From contig CM053267.1 in the NCBI GenBank assembly GCA_028583415.1, forward strand, positions 45,124,834 through 45,188,833: a DNA stretch of 64,000 nucleotides. Reading direction: 5' to 3'. The DNA is from Protea cynaroides (Eukaryota > Streptophyta > Magnoliopsida > Proteales > Proteaceae). This document shows positions 24,201-39,200 of the stretch, in pieces. The position numbers were made by a program, and so were the translations under genes. The first letter of the stretch is position 1; every line of letters begins with the position of its first letter. The notes under the pieces are model-generated. The model had not been told where the DNA came from. It worked only from the letters and a program-made list of their open reading frames with translations, and ran no database searches.

Positions 24201-27200
24201 GCTATATATGGTCTTGCTTCTATTAGTTATTTTAATTTATTGTAGTGGATTTGTTTCTACCATTTCCTTATTGGTTAGGGTCTATTTCTTAAGTTGTCTA
24301 GGTTTAGTTTTCCTAATTGGTTTATGATTTTAATTAGGTAAGTTACCTAAACTATTGTTTCTTCTCTTTGATTATAAATAAAGGAACCATAGGAGGAGGA
24401 AAAGACATTGAGACATTGATTCTCTCTCCCTCTTCTCCATTCTCCATTCTCTCCATCTTCTCTTTCTTTCTTTTCTATTTTATTACAAGGGCTAAAATGA
24501 CCATTTTAAGGCCTGATACTCCAGGGAAATCCTATTTTAGCATACATAAACACATTTAAACAATAAAATTGTAAAAACAATCACACATGGTGGTTGTTTG
24601 GGTTTACACCCATGTTTGACAATGTCGATCTGAAATCAGATGTAAACCTAAGGTAATATTAGCTATTCTACATAATGTTACACTAGTAGAATATCAAAGA
24701 AGGCTAAATGATCCAGTAAAATTATATTTTAAGAGAAGAATAAACATAATAGCACTTAATTAATTCATTGTCATAGTCAAAAAACCCAAAGTAGACAAGT
24801 AAACAATACAATCATAATTCATACATTATGTCGAGACCAGTGGAGAACTGGTCGAAAATGTCGAGAATTGGCTTAAAATGTCGAAAATTGGTCTCGTGTG
24901 AGATCTCGTCTCGACTTGTTCGAGAACTTCGAGAATCTTGAGATCTCGGCGAGGTTTTAAACCACGCCTGCAACCAAGGTTTAAAATCTCGGGTTTCGGA
25001 GGAGTCTCGGCCTCCTCCGAAACCGAGATCTCGGCGAGATCTCGCCGAGACATTGTATTTTTTCCAAGATAGCTTAAAAAGGCTATCTCGGTGGCCAAAA
25101 TATATTTTTTAGGCCTCCAACTTCAGGGGAACATCATTTCTACATACATAAACACATTTAGAGCATAAAATTGTAAAAATAATGACTCTTTGTGGTTGTT
25201 TGGGTTTACAGCCATGTTTTGGCAGTCAACACTGAAGTCTGTTGTAAACTTAGGCTAATATTGTCAATTATATTCAATCAAATATGGCAAATGAGACAAT
25301 AACATTATGCATTGGGGGAAAGAGAAACAAAATAACACTTCATTATAAATCATTACATCATAGTTCAAATGTTCAATACTGAATGATCCCATAGTTTCGT
25401 AGATCGGGCTCACGTATATAAAAATTTCATCAGATTCTACCAATTTTTTTCTCTCTCATAGTCTCATTTAACAATCTCATTTTTGGGCAAGAATCTAACC
25501 TTCAACAGTTCATATGAAACTCCCTCAGCAATCCCCGCAGTCCGAAGCACCACCCGTTGCAAGTTAAAAGGCCAAACAAAGAAAAAATGAGGAAGAAATA
25601 AAAAAATTTAAAAAACTAACCAAAAAGAGGAAACAGCAGTTCTCGGTCGAGTTCTCGACCGAGAACAGTGAGTTCTCTCTTTTATAAAGAGGAAAAAAAA
25701 AAACAATTTCTCGGCGAGATTTACCGAGATCTCGCCGAGAAATTGCGAGATTTAGGCGAGATTATGCATCTGCCAAGACGAAAAGGGTTATCGACCCTGT
25801 TTTCGTCTCGGCTAATGCCGAGATAGGCAAGATCGGCGAGATCTCGCAAGATTTTATTCCATGCCTGCAACTGATCATATTTTCATACATTCAACTCTAT
25901 TTGCCATCTAACTTCACTCACCTTCCCTATTCACCTACTCCACATAATCCCAACCATTAAACCATAATCATTGTTCCCCTGTTCTGGCCATATAGCAGAA
26001 CAAATCGTACTCTCTTTGCCTTGTGAGTTTTTCTCTCTATTTTACTACTGTTAGACCCTACAGAGCCACACTCTACTGGAGTTTCAAGTCCTAGATCAAA
26101 ATGTATCAATTTTCTCCCATCTGAGCCCTAAATCTACCTTAGTTCCAATTCCAAACAAAATTTCCTAGTTTATGTCTACTTTCTAACTTCACAGTTTGAT
26201 GGCATTGATAATTTCAGTTCCTACTTTCCAACCCTAAGGCATAAAACCCTAATATGCCATCTCCTACTACTAGCAATTAACCTAAAACCCTTATTAGTGT
26301 TAGGATTTCCATATTACCACCAAAACCATGTAAAAGGGAAGTTTTAAGGTAAAAGCAGTTTACAAGAAATAAGATTTTATGTAACATCCTAGATTTTTAT
26401 GAATTAATTGAAATATTTTTGTAGTGTCGATTGATGTCACTAGGTAACATTCAGACAACTAGGTGACGACTAGACCTTGGTATGTCATGTGGATTAATAA
26501 AGGAAATAAAATAAAAGAAAGGGAGACAAATCAGATCTCGCCCAAAAAGAGAGAAAAGAATAAAATTAGAGGGAGGAGGAGAAGGAGAGGAAAAGAAGAG
26601 AACAAAGAAGTAAAAGAAGAAGAAGAGAAAGAAGAAGCCCTACTCGGATCCAGCACAGATAAGATCTTAGACATTCTTATGGATTTTTAATATGAGATCA
26701 GATTATATCTCAGTTATTGTAATAGTTCCTATCAGATTCATTGTAAGTGGGAGTATTAGAATTATCAATCCCAATTCTTAAATTCAACTCTGTCCTAGTA
26801 TTGATTCCCTTGATCCAGATCTGATCTGTCCCTTTCTGTATGGTTTCAGATTAGATATCGGCATAGACCCATCAAGTTTACATGATCAGATTATAATATC
26901 AGATTTTCATCAGTTTATATACAGTTATGATCAATCCAATTTTCATATATGCATCTCCTATTTTATTATCCAATTTTAATTTTTATATACAGATTTTATA
27001 TCCCAATTTTCATATCAGTGCCATTATATGTACCGATTTATATCAGTCTAGAATTTATAGAGCCTACCATCCAAATTTCCTAAGCAGTTTTCAATTCCAG
27101 ATTTCAGTCAGATAAATTCTAGATCAGTTTTATAAGCAGAATTTCTGTACCGAATATATCAACCCAGAGTTATATATCATACTCCTTTACAGATTTTTAA

Positions 27201-30200
27201 TTTTTGCAATCCTGAGATATATATATATATATATATATCATCTTATTACTTATAAGACTACATTTGTGTGTATCTCAATTTATACATACAATACTGTATA
27301 CAGATATTTTTATACAGATTCTTCATACTGAGTTATATGCTGATTTGTATACAGACTCACATACAATATTGTATATAGATTTTTAATTATTTAATATTGA
27401 TTTTAATATTAATTTTAGACTATTTTACATACTGATTTTACTAGTGATTTTAATACTAATTTTAGACTATTTTAAATACTGATTTTAATAGTGATTTTAA
27501 TACTGATTTTAGACTGTTTTACATGCTAATTTTAATAGTGATTTTAATACTGATTTTAGACTGTTTTACATTTTAATTTTAATACTGATTTTAATATTAA
27601 TTTTAGACTGCTTTACATACTAATTTTAATAGTGATTTTAATATTATTTTCATACTGATTTTAGACTGTTTTCCATATTTTAATAGTTATTTTAATACTG
27701 ATTTTAGACTATTTTATATACTGATTTTAATACTGATTTTAATACTGAATTTAATACTGATTTTAGACTGTTTTACATATTGATTTTATTAATTTTAGAC
27801 TCTTTTACATAGTGATTTTAATATTGAGTTTAGTACTGATTTTAGACTGTTTTATATACTGATTTTAATAGTGATTTTAATACTGATTTTAGATTGTTTT
27901 ACATACTAATTTTAAACTGTTTTACATACTGATTTATATACAGGTTTTACACTGATTTGTACACTGTTTAGGGACCTAGATTGAAGGGTCTAGAGGTGGA
28001 GTTAAGGGGTCATTTAGGTACTGTTTAGGTAGTCGGTACACGATTATTAATAGTAAGCTTCATAATACTTATAGGTTGCATTGCTAACTACTGAATGGAC
28101 GATCAGTGTGTGTGTAAAGGAAAAAGGTAAGTGAAATGTTACAGGTGTACATCACTAGGGTGACACCAAATGGCTGATTTATGCCTCATGCTTTGGTGTT
28201 GTTTAATTATTTGATATGTGGCTGAGTGTTGTTCTTTCCGTTCATTGTTGTTCATATGTTTTATTACTTACATGAATGTATGAGAGAAAATATGGTTTCA
28301 ATTTGTTTCAGTGTTTCACTTATAAGAATTGCATCTATTAATAATGGTTTGTCACATAAGAAAAAGGGGAATGTTGAGAATGTGGAGAGAAGGGGTAATT
28401 AGTTACACTTAGTGTCTATTAGAGAGTAAATGAGGACAATAGGATGGAGAATAATTGCCATCTGAGTTCCATCCGTTACGCCGCGGATTAATGAGAGTGG
28501 GGTCATGAACGGATGACCGGGAATATGTTTTGGCTATAGTAAACTCTCTATTAGAACAATGGTAACTAGTTATTTGTGGCAATTGGCCAGATATGAAAAT
28601 AAATATGGAGGTGTTAAGATGACAGAAAGTAAGTGTGAGTGAGTAAAAATAAATTGGAAATCGAGTTTTCTTGTATCCATTACTTGAATTGATTCGTTGT
28701 TGACCTTTTTGTTGTATTCTTGTAATATTCTGTCTTATTGGGCTAGTGAGTTCACCCCCTTACAATGACATTACAGATGATGGGGTGGTTAAAGGAAAAC
28801 AAGAAGAAGTGTAGGGCCCATTTGATAAAACTTCTACTCCGGACTCCTTCCGATTCAAATTTCTACTTCTGCTCTAAGATGATTTAGGAGTATTTGGGAG
28901 TAGAAACATGTTTGGTAACGTAATTTTGTCATGGACTCTAAGGTGGTAGTGGTGGGTGGTAGCACTAGTGGTGAGTGGTGACGGTGGTGGCGGTGGTAGT
29001 GGGTGGGGGGTGGTGGTGGTGGAGGGTGGTGGCGGTGGTGGGTGGTGGTGGTGGAAGGTGGCAGGGGTGGTGATGGAGGGTGGTGGCAGAGGTGGCAGTG
29101 GTGGGTGGTGGGTGGTGGGTGGTGGGTGGTGGGTGGTGGTGTTGGTGGTGGTGGGTGGTGGGTGGGTAGTGGTGGTGGAGGATGGTGGCGGTGGTGGGTG
29201 TGGTAGCAGTGGGTGGTGGTAGCGGTGGGTGGTGGTGGAGCGGTGGTGGTGGCAGCAATGGGTGGTGGAGGGTAGTGGCGGTGGGTGGCGGTGGCGGTGG
29301 CGGTGGCGGTGGCAGTGGTGGGTGGTGGTGGTTATAGTGGTGGTGGTGGGGGTTGGCTCTTTCTTCTCCCAAAATGTGCTCCGGAGCAAAAAAGCATCTA
29401 TTTGATACTCCAAAAATTTGGATTCTAGAGTCCATTTGGAGTCGGTTCACTCCGTGGGAATAAAGAATCTGACAAGTTTTACCAAACGTGATTCTACTCC
29501 ATTTTGGCTCTTGGAGTTAGAATCCCGATTCTGGAGTGTTATCAAACAGGCTCGTAGAGGACACGTGGATTCACCCTTATATTTTAATTACAAGTTTTAA
29601 ATTTCTAGATTAGTTGTATAGGGATTTGAAGTTTAATTTCAAGGATATTTATCTTTTTATTTGATACACATTAGATTGCCACCAGTAGCGTCAAAAGTTT
29701 TATTATGCTGAATTGGTTTGAGATGGATTATTTTTATGATATAAAATTTGAGTTTTAATTTTATTTAGTTGGTCGTTAGACCAGCGCCCACGAGGGCTGT
29801 ACTCATACCTTGTACAGGTTTGGGTCGTGACATTTTACCTGTAATTTTTCCTTTTACATGATTTTACCAGGAAACAAACAAGACTCAAAATCAAAGCCTA
29901 ATGCAAAATACGTGTAGATGCACTATGTAGAGCTGAGGAAACTATATAAAGCTATATTCAGCTGTATACAATCCCAATTTTTCAAAAAGTATGATGTAGA
30001 ACCACTGTGGTCTGAGGGCTTTCGTTTTGCCTTTTAGACAAATGTAAGCATTGCATCAAGGCCTAGAATTTAGAAGCACTATTTTGTCTACATACTTGTA
30101 TGTTAAAAAAGTTACAGATGCCTTTTTATGTAAGTATGTTGAGACAAAGTTACAGATGTCTTTTAATGAAACATGTTGAGACTCACAGAACTCACGAATG

Positions 30201-33200
30201 AACATAGGAAAGTTAATTTGTTCTTAATGAGGGATACATAGAAGTAGGTAAGTCCAAACTCATATGGCTCAACAAGCACAACATTAACTACATATCCATT
30301 TAACATTCAGCAAAAGAAACAGAAGCATACTTTTTGGTACTCGAATAGTAGAATGATACACTTGTTGAAGCTTGAACAAAAAATTAGCAAGAACACATAA
30401 CACAGTATGATAAGTAGCACACCTTTTTTATGTTAGCTTTTTGAAACCCAGATCTCCGAAATGACTCATACCTGCTCATCTGTTCCTCTGTGAATTGAGA
30501 TAAAATGGTCCTGAAATTGAAGCAGAGATGCTATCATGTCAGTGAAGCATGACTGGTCATGTGAGCTCACATAACATAGAATGGTTGTGATGAGGACATC
30601 CCAGCAGTTTTACAGTAGAGCAGCTGATCAACAATTTTATTTTTATTTTTCTGTTTTCTGTTATGACAGTTATTTCAGTTTTTTTTCTGTTATTTCAGTT
30701 ATGTAATTTTTTTTTTAGTTTCAATTATGTCTTCTTTTTAAATGTAATGTAAACACCCCCCCCCCCGTTCACCGTTCATGTGAACAGTTCCCCCCACCCT
30801 TTTGCAGTTTTCCTTCTCTCTTTTTTTTTTTGAGTTCCGTAACTGCCTTTGGCAGTTCCCTGACCCCCCCCCCCAGTTTTCCCTTTAGGCCTTTTTTTTC
30901 TGAAACGAATTATGCAAGTTTAATAAAAATAAATAAAAAAAATAAAAATAAAAAAAGAAAGAAGACTTCTCTCTCTCAATGCTGTAGGTTTTCCCTCCTC
31001 TCCCCTCTCGAGTTCTCTTCTCTTCCCCTCCTCTATACTATTTCTGGTTTCCCTACCCCTCCCTTTCTTCTTTTTTTTCTTCTAGTTTCTTATTTCTGAA
31101 GTTTTGAAACATCCCTACAGAAAATCTGTTTTAATTTACTGTTCATATTTTCTGTTCTTGGTACCTAACCTTGCTGGATAGCAAGAATCAATGCTGCCTA
31201 TCTCCCATTCGCTGTTTCTGGTTTTCTGTCGATAGCAGATATTGCCGAACAGAATTCTAGTTCCATTCCTTGTGCTGAACTGGTTAGTGCTAATTCTTCT
31301 TTTTCCTTACATTGAGTTGTATTTGATTATATATGGATGTTGGTGTATTTGTGTGCCAAGGCTTCACTCCAATATTTTTTTAGAGTCGTGAAATTTCCTG
31401 CATAACACCTTGTCAATGCTGCCCTTTATTTACTGAATCTTATTTCACGCTAGTTGATCATTGTTAAGTTGGTAACTCATATGTTAGGAATATATTAATC
31501 ATCGATTGATAACATTCAGCTCTAGAAATCTAATTGCAAGACATGTATGCTGCTGCCCTTGTCCTAACTAGCTAAACCTTAGGTAACCTAATACCTAACT
31601 AGTTATAACTTATAAGTGTAGGAGACCTAGACCCCTAGGCTGTCCTACATCAGATTGTCGTGAGAAGTCATTATACAAGTCCATGTGGAAGCCAGAAGTT
31701 CTAGTGCTTGGTCCCCTGTTTCTCAGTTTTCTTTCTTTCCCTTTTCCTTTTCCTTTTTGTTTTGAGCACATCGCTCTTTAATTATACATGTGCACTTGTT
31801 CATTTGAACGTCCTTTTGCTGTCTCTAGGATGGACCCTGCATACCATAGCATTGGTTGGTATATGGTCTAGTGACTAGTCTACAGTCCATTGCCTCAATC
31901 ATTCCACCTAGTCTTGGTTACAATGGCACTTTTCCTAGATTGCTTGCTTTCTGTTTTTTTTCAAATGCTACTATTGTATATATAAAAAATGAATAAATAA
32001 AGGGAGCTACTTTCACTATACACTATCAACCTAATTTTTTTTTCGGGGGGAAGGGGGGATTAGAAGCACCTCCAAAGCCGCTCGTGTCAATATCGGCAGA
32101 AGGAAGTAGTCTATAATTCTAAATTCTATGCAGATTCTTACATCAAGCAGCTGAGTTCCAACTAAAACATGAAACCAGTTGGAAGGACAAGCATGCTGTT
32201 AGACTTATTAAGTCAAGGGAGGCTGCTGCCCATGTGCAAGCAGCCCTTAAGTCAGGTCAAAGAAGGCAGCTGCCCATGTGCAAGCAGCCCTTAAGTCAGG
32301 TCAAGGAAGGCTGCTGCACCCTTAGCCAAGAACCCTCTCTTTCTAGGTAGTTTTCTTTTTTAATGTTATTACCCTTTGTGTTGTATCCTATGACTATAAA
32401 TATTGAATGCATTGGGCAATCCACAACATAAGTGTGACTCCCATAGTTACAAAATTCATTCTCTCCTCTCCTCCTTTTCTCTTTATTTACATGATATCAG
32501 AGCAAGGTCTTTAGGAATTGTTATATACTTTAGATCTTGTTCTTCCTTACCTACAATACTCTTTCGATATTGATTGATTCTCTAATCAATATCGGAGTTG
32601 CATCTTTAAGGAAAAGGGGGTGAGTTCACCTCCTAATTTTCAGTTTTACCAACATGTGGTAATGATATCAATTTTATGGAGAAGGATTTTTTGGTTGATA
32701 TGCAAGGGAGCTATTATAAAGCATATCAAGTGTTATTGATGCAGTCCAAGAAGGCCCAAGGCCCAAGCTCAAGTCGATAATGGGTCAGCCCAAAGAACCA
32801 GTCGGTATTGGTCCATTGGACCAACCCACACTGTTCACGTGAACAGTGTTCACGATACTGTTCACGTGAACAGTACCAACAGCAGATTTCCTTCCTATTT
32901 TATTAAGTTATTTGTCTCCTAAATATTTGGTTCAGTATCTTAGAGTTAGTTTCCTAAATATTTGGTTTGTTAGTTTGGAAACTTTCCTAATCTTATAAAG
33001 GGAAGTTTCCTTTTAATTCTTGTCATAGTTTAAGTTAGGAGACTCCTATAGGGAGTCAACTTTCCTTGTTTTGTTTCTGTTTCAGTTTTGGAAATCCTAT
33101 TATTTTGTAATCTTTCTTAAGTCTATAAATAAGATAAAGAAGAAGAGAGCCGGCAGATTTAGACCAGAAAAAAGAAGAGAGTTTAGCTCCTGATTTTCTG

Positions 33201-36200
33201 GTTGAGTCTCATAGGTTGTGAGACTCAACCGAAATATTTTGTTTTATGGTTTTCTTGTCCTTCTGTTAATTCCTTCAAGTTCTTATCATTGCATACTGAA
33301 TTGCGATACCATTAAGTGCTGATTTGATCAACGAAAGCTCATGGGATTAAAGATTAAAATCATATCGACCAGCTCTAACTAAACCAGTCCCGTTTTCAGA
33401 TGACAGGTAGTTTTCAAAAAATCACATCTCTCTCATCTGTGATCGGATCATCTCCAACTTTCAGTATGTGTTCACGTACATCCTAAAGTTCATTGTCCCC
33501 AAGTTTGAAGAGATTCTAAGGGTCAGATTTCCAGATAAGTTGAATTTCTCGTTACTTTCTAATTCTGATTTAAGATTGGACTGCATAAAGATCCTGCAAC
33601 AAAGAGGGTTTGTTAATTTGACTTGCTTTGAACCCTCTTTGCCATCAGTTATAGAAAATCAAAATTTCAGATTCTGTTTTCTTTGATTCGATTCTACACG
33701 GAAGAGAAATCTGGTTAGTAGGAGTCAATATTCTGATCCTATCCTATTTTGTGATTCCTTTTCTAGTTCCTCTTTTTTTTTTCTTTTTTTTTTTTGGAGA
33801 AGATCGATTGTTGCATATTGCGTCTCATTTTATCTTATTGCTTGTCGGTTTTTGTTAACCGATTATTGAGACCTCTTATTTGAGATATTAATGGCTGAAT
33901 ATTCTGAATTTAAGATTGCTGGGGCAAAATACAACGGATAAGATCTGAACCGTCCAAAGGCGATCAAGAGAGGCGCAGCAAGGGTCATACATGTGGCATC
34001 TATCAGAAAGGTCCACGTATGCGCCAGATAAAGCAAGGGACTCAGCTCGATCCGTTTGGCGGCGATTCAATTCGACCCTCAGGCTTAATATCGGGGGGAT
34101 TTGATGGCATTAATTGCACAGACGTGCATTAATTACATTGTGATAAATGCTCATAAATGCCGATAAGAGCATTAAATAAGAAATATGCCCACACGACCAG
34201 CCACTTCCCCTTGTCAAGAAGCACCACGAAGGAGAAGATCCTAAAATCTATTCGAGAAAAAGGAAAGGACGGCCACTCACATCAAACAGCCCCAAGTGAC
34301 ATGGACAGTGGGTCGAAGAAGCCAGATATGGGAGATACACCCCCAACTAGGGGTCGTAGACCCTCTTGTTCTACAAAATAAGGTGATGATGATATCGGAG
34401 GATGGGACAAGCTGGCCAAAGAAGGGTAGTTTGCTCGACAAGCTTCATACTTGGTCTATTAATAGAAAAAAGATAACAAGGTAAAGAGGATCCAATTTTC
34501 ACTCTCCAAAAGGTACCATTACTCTAGAATCCTCCCGAGAATCCACTGTTTATCATCTGTGAGTTCTAACTCACCTACAACACTTAGCTTTCTCATTGTT
34601 ATCTCTCCATGAACTGGGAAGAAAAGGTCTCATAGAACTCCTGTACCTCAGTCCCTTCTCTTTAAGGAACTTGGGTATCTTATCCCTGAGTTCCATTCTG
34701 CTTGTCCTGGACTATACTGATTTAGGCATCGGAGTGGCCATGGGGTAAAACCCACCCACCTCATTGTGTGTTCTTGGTCTGCAGATATGTGGCAGCATCT
34801 AGTGCACGATGTGAAATCCAACGACAACAGATTAGCGCCCACCGTAGGGCCTGACGTACTTTGTTTCTAAGAGCCTTCATCCTTTCCAGTTCCCTTTTTC
34901 TAAAGTCAGTTTCAAAAATCCTTTCTCTGTTTCAAAGTTTACCCATGGCTCCACCTAGGAGAGCTAAAAGTGCATACAATCTCAAAGGGACGGATGCTCG
35001 ACGTGCAAACAAGGGTATTCGTCAGGAACGTGTCGATTTTCCAAAAGGATTGGACAACCCAGTCCCTAATGTCAACCTGGCAGAAAAAGGGGGAAAATAC
35101 GACCATGCTTCTTAGTTTGTCACCAGAGACCAGTTTGACCACCTAACGCAGCAGTTGCTACCTTGACTGAACTTCTGCAGTAGCAACCTGCCGGAGTTCC
35201 CACTACATTTGTTCCGCCGGTAGATATTGGAGAAGTCCCCCAGAGGTCCCGTCACCACCCTGGGCACAAACTTGCTCTAATCAGTCAGTAGATTCTCATC
35301 GGCAAAGGGCTCCAGGAGGGTCGTTCAGCGAAGCCAGCATCAATTATGCTCGCAGGTATGAACCAACTGAAGTAATAGTCAGTAGCCATGCTTCCCCTAC
35401 TGAATCTCACCGGTCTTCTGTCCACGACCGTTTGGGGTCGAGGAATGATGTCGCGGGAAGGCCTTGAAGGAGGACCAAAACCTCTTGTTTTGTTGCTCGA
35501 AAGACGCAAAGACGGGTCGATATGGCTCGACAGGCAAGAGACAATGCACAAGCCAGGGTGGATGCAGCCAAACTTGAGCTGGTTACTATTGTTCCTCTAG
35601 TTATCAATGTTCCTGTTCCTGACGAGCATATTGCCAGGCTGGAGCAACAAGTGAAGGACATGATGGAGCGCATGCAGCAAGTGGAGAGAGGGGTCGATTC
35701 AAAGGCCCTCAAAGACTATGACATCAAAACGGCTCTCTCCGATGAGATCATGCAACATCCATTGCCAAGTAACTATGTCTTTACAAATGTGGGGTGGTAT
35801 GATGGAAAGACGGACCCTGAGCAACACTTGGACAACTTTAAAGTGGGGATGGTGATCTATGGCCACCATGATGCGTTATCCTGCAGAACTTTCCCATCCA
35901 CTTTGAGAGATGCTGGGAGAACCTGGTTCAACAATCTTCCACCCAAATCAGTCAGATCATTCAAAGAACTGAGTAGCCTATTCCTCTCACATATCCAGGG
36001 GAGTAGGGTCGTGAAGAAGAACCTGTCACATCTGATGGCTATCAAGCAAGGGGAAAATAAGTCTCTTCAACCCTTCGTCACCAGATTCCTTACTATTGCT
36101 GGTGAGATCAAAAACATTCAACCCGACTCTGTAGTAGCGACCTTATGTAAAGTTGTTTGTGATGAGAAGTTGGTATTTTCGTTGAAAAAGAAATGCCCTC

Positions 36201-39200
36201 GCACCCATGCTAAAATTTTAAGCCGATGTGAGCAATATGCTGCGGGAGCAAAAGTTGTGGCTGCTATACCCAAAGAGATTGCCAGTAGCTCGGCTGGCGT
36301 AGAGAAGAAGAAATCAGAACCATCTGATAAGGCCCTCAAGGAACCAGCCAAAGAACTGTACCTTATCAAGCCTCTTCCAGAATACACTCCTATCAATTGT
36401 ACCATGGTAGAGATCATGCACATTAAGAAGGGGGATATTCTTCTTGTCCCCCCTCCTCCAATGATTGCCAAACCAAACGAGCATAACCCGCGACTCTTCT
36501 GTGCACATCATCAGGACTACGGTAATTATACCAATAATTGTCATCATCTTCGAGGGCTGGTCGAAGATCTTGTCCAACATGGACATTAGACTGAGTTTGT
36601 GGGGCCACGACCCCCACATCCTCCTCCAGCCATAGTTTTAAATCTCGGCAAGATCTCGAAGATCTCGAGGAGCTCGAGACGAGATCTCGCCTCGATACAG
36701 TGTCTCGACCATCTCGACTATTTCTCGAGCATTTCTCGACATTTTCGACCATTTCTCGACATTTTCGACCATTTCTCGACATTTTCGACCAGTTCTCGAC
36801 CATTTTCGACCAATTCTTGACTGTCTCGACATAATGCATGAATTATGATTGTATAGTCTACTTGACTACTATGGGTTTTTTTTACTATGAAAATTAACTA
36901 ATTAAGTGTTATTATGTTTATTCTTCTCCTAATATATCATTTTACTGATTCATTTGGTCTTCTGTGATCTTCTAGTAGTGTTACATTATGTAGAATAGCC
37001 AAAATTATCCTAGGTTTAAATTTGAATTTCAAGCCGACACTGCCAAACATGGGTGTAAACCCAAACAACCACCATGTGTGATTATTTATACAATTTTATG
37101 GTTTAAATATGTTTATATATGCTAAAATAGGGTTCCCCCAGAGTATCAAGCTTTAAAATGGTCATTTTAGGGTCGAAATATACATTTAAGCCTTCACGGC
37201 TTTTGTGCAATGTCTCGCCGAGATCTCGACCGAGATTTCCGAGATCTCGGTTTCTCAGAGGGTCGAGACACCCTCGAGAATCGAGATTTCGAACTATGCC
37301 TCCAGCGCCACGACAGCCCCTAGCACCGGCAATAAAAGGGATCGGGAGGAATCAACAGGTGCCCTTGCCACGGCGTTCTCCTGAAAGAGAATTCATGGGA
37401 CTTATTGACATAGCGCCATGGAAGCTTCAACATTTCAAAGGGTCAAGTCATCAGAAGGACCACAAAAGGTGCGTTAACGAAGCCCACCCAGGGAGATACT
37501 AGGAAGGGTAGGACCCGAGCAAGACTTGGGCCTGGATGATGATGAATACCTCAGCCACAACAACAAAGAATACTTGACCATCACAGTCTAACCTGAACAC
37601 AGGCATAGAGAGATGCTTCCAATTGTCGTTGAACCAATGGGAGAACCAATAGAGAAAAAGCAAGTTCGAGGTCAAGAAGAAGATGCGGAGGAGTTCTCCT
37701 CTAGAAGTTGCGTAGCGAGGGATACCTATGCTTCGAAGAGGAAGATCTCATTGACGTGGTGACTCCTCGTGAAGACCCCTTGGTGATCAGAATGGCCATA
37801 GGGAACCGTTTTGAAGTAAGCCGAATTCTAGTCGATACAGGGAGTTCAGTGGATATCCTATACTACGACACCTTTAAGCGATTGGGATACCATGACAAAC
37901 AGCTGAGGCCCATCAGGTATAGCTTAATTGGTATTAATGGGGATGCTGTCATGGTGAAGGGAGCCATCAGACTCGACACTCGGGTAGGGGTTTAACCAGC
38001 CTGTACTTGTGTGCATTTGAACTACATGGTGGTGGACACCAGATCCAGCCACAATGCAATTCTTGGGTGGGCAGGACTCAACCAAATGAAGGCGTGCCTC
38101 TCAACATACTATCAGATAATGAAGTTTCCAATTGCAATGGGGGTCGGCTTTTGCAATGCTGACCAGAGTGTGTCCAGGAAGTGTTACCAAGTAGATTTGG
38201 CCGCTAGTGAAATGGTTGTATCAATTCAAATGATCCAGCTCAAGGACTTCCGGGATGGTTTCCCTCAACAACGCAGCACACCTGTGGAGGATATCATTCC
38301 CATCCCTTTTTCTGAAGAAAACCCTGAGAAGACCTTCCTAATAGGGTTGAACCTCCCTACAGAGCAGAAAGAATAACTCATCTCTTTCCTTGGAAAGAAC
38401 TCAGACATCTTTGCATGAACTGCTAAAGATATGCCAGGTATTCCCCGCACCACCATGGAGCACCATCTTATGATCGATCCCCACCACAGACCCATCCGTC
38501 AAAGGTAGAGGGCCTTTGCCCCAAAAAGACAAGCTATCATCGACAAGGAGGTCGAAAAACTTCTTAAGGCAGGCTTTATTAGGGAGGTCAACTACCCAGA
38601 GTAGTTGGCAATGTTGTAGTGGTGTCGAAAACGGGAAACCGTTGGCACATTCTAATTTCACTAACTTAAATAAAGCATGCCCCAAAGATAGCTACCCTCT
38701 GCCTCGGATAGATCAATTGGTAGATGCCACTGCTGGGCATGAGTTGTTATCATTTTATATGCATATTCAGGATATAACTAAATTAAAATGGCAAAGGAAG
38801 ATGAAGAAAGTACAACCTTTGTCACTAGCAAGGGGTTATACTGTTATACTGTCATGCCATTCGGGCTAAAGAATGCGGGAGCCACATATCGAAGGCTTGT
38901 CAACAAGGTTTTTGAGAAGCAGATATGTAGAAACATGGATGTATATGTTGATGATTTCCTGGTCAAGAGTGCAAAAGCTCGAACACATTTGGACGATTTG
39001 GCTGAAGTGTTCGAGGTCATGAAAAGGAATTCCATGCACCTTAACCCCACCAAATGTGCATTCGGGATACATTCGGGCAAGTTCTTGGGGTTTATGGTGT
39101 CACAAAGAGGAATCGAAGCTAATCCTACCAAGATCGACGCCATCCAAAACATGTCTCCTACAAAGCCTAAGCAAGTGTAAGAACTAATAGGTTGAATTTC

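Larger units (their letters stand above)
26380..29832 (+). mobile_element. large solo LTR (3.45 kb with nested element)
   Basis: It runs from TGTAACATCC to GGGTCGTGACA with a perfect 5-bp duplication TTTTA (26375-26379, 29833-29837). There is no attached internal region. It contains an AT-rich tandem array, the phrase 'gtgagttcaccccctt' typical of this LTR family, and a nested GGT-rich element at 28814-29553. Without the insert it is about 2.7 kb. An inverted, older relative lies at 8570-11340. Confidence 0.8.

Noticed and set aside
28874..29450. His/Pro/Thr-rich and Gly/Trp-rich frames of up to 179 codons
   Set aside because: They are translations of the GGT tract inside a transposon.
35522..36589. 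The 355-codon gag frame as a host gene
   Set aside because: Gag domain, position after LTR and primer site, and protease/RT downstream identify it as retrotransposon gag.
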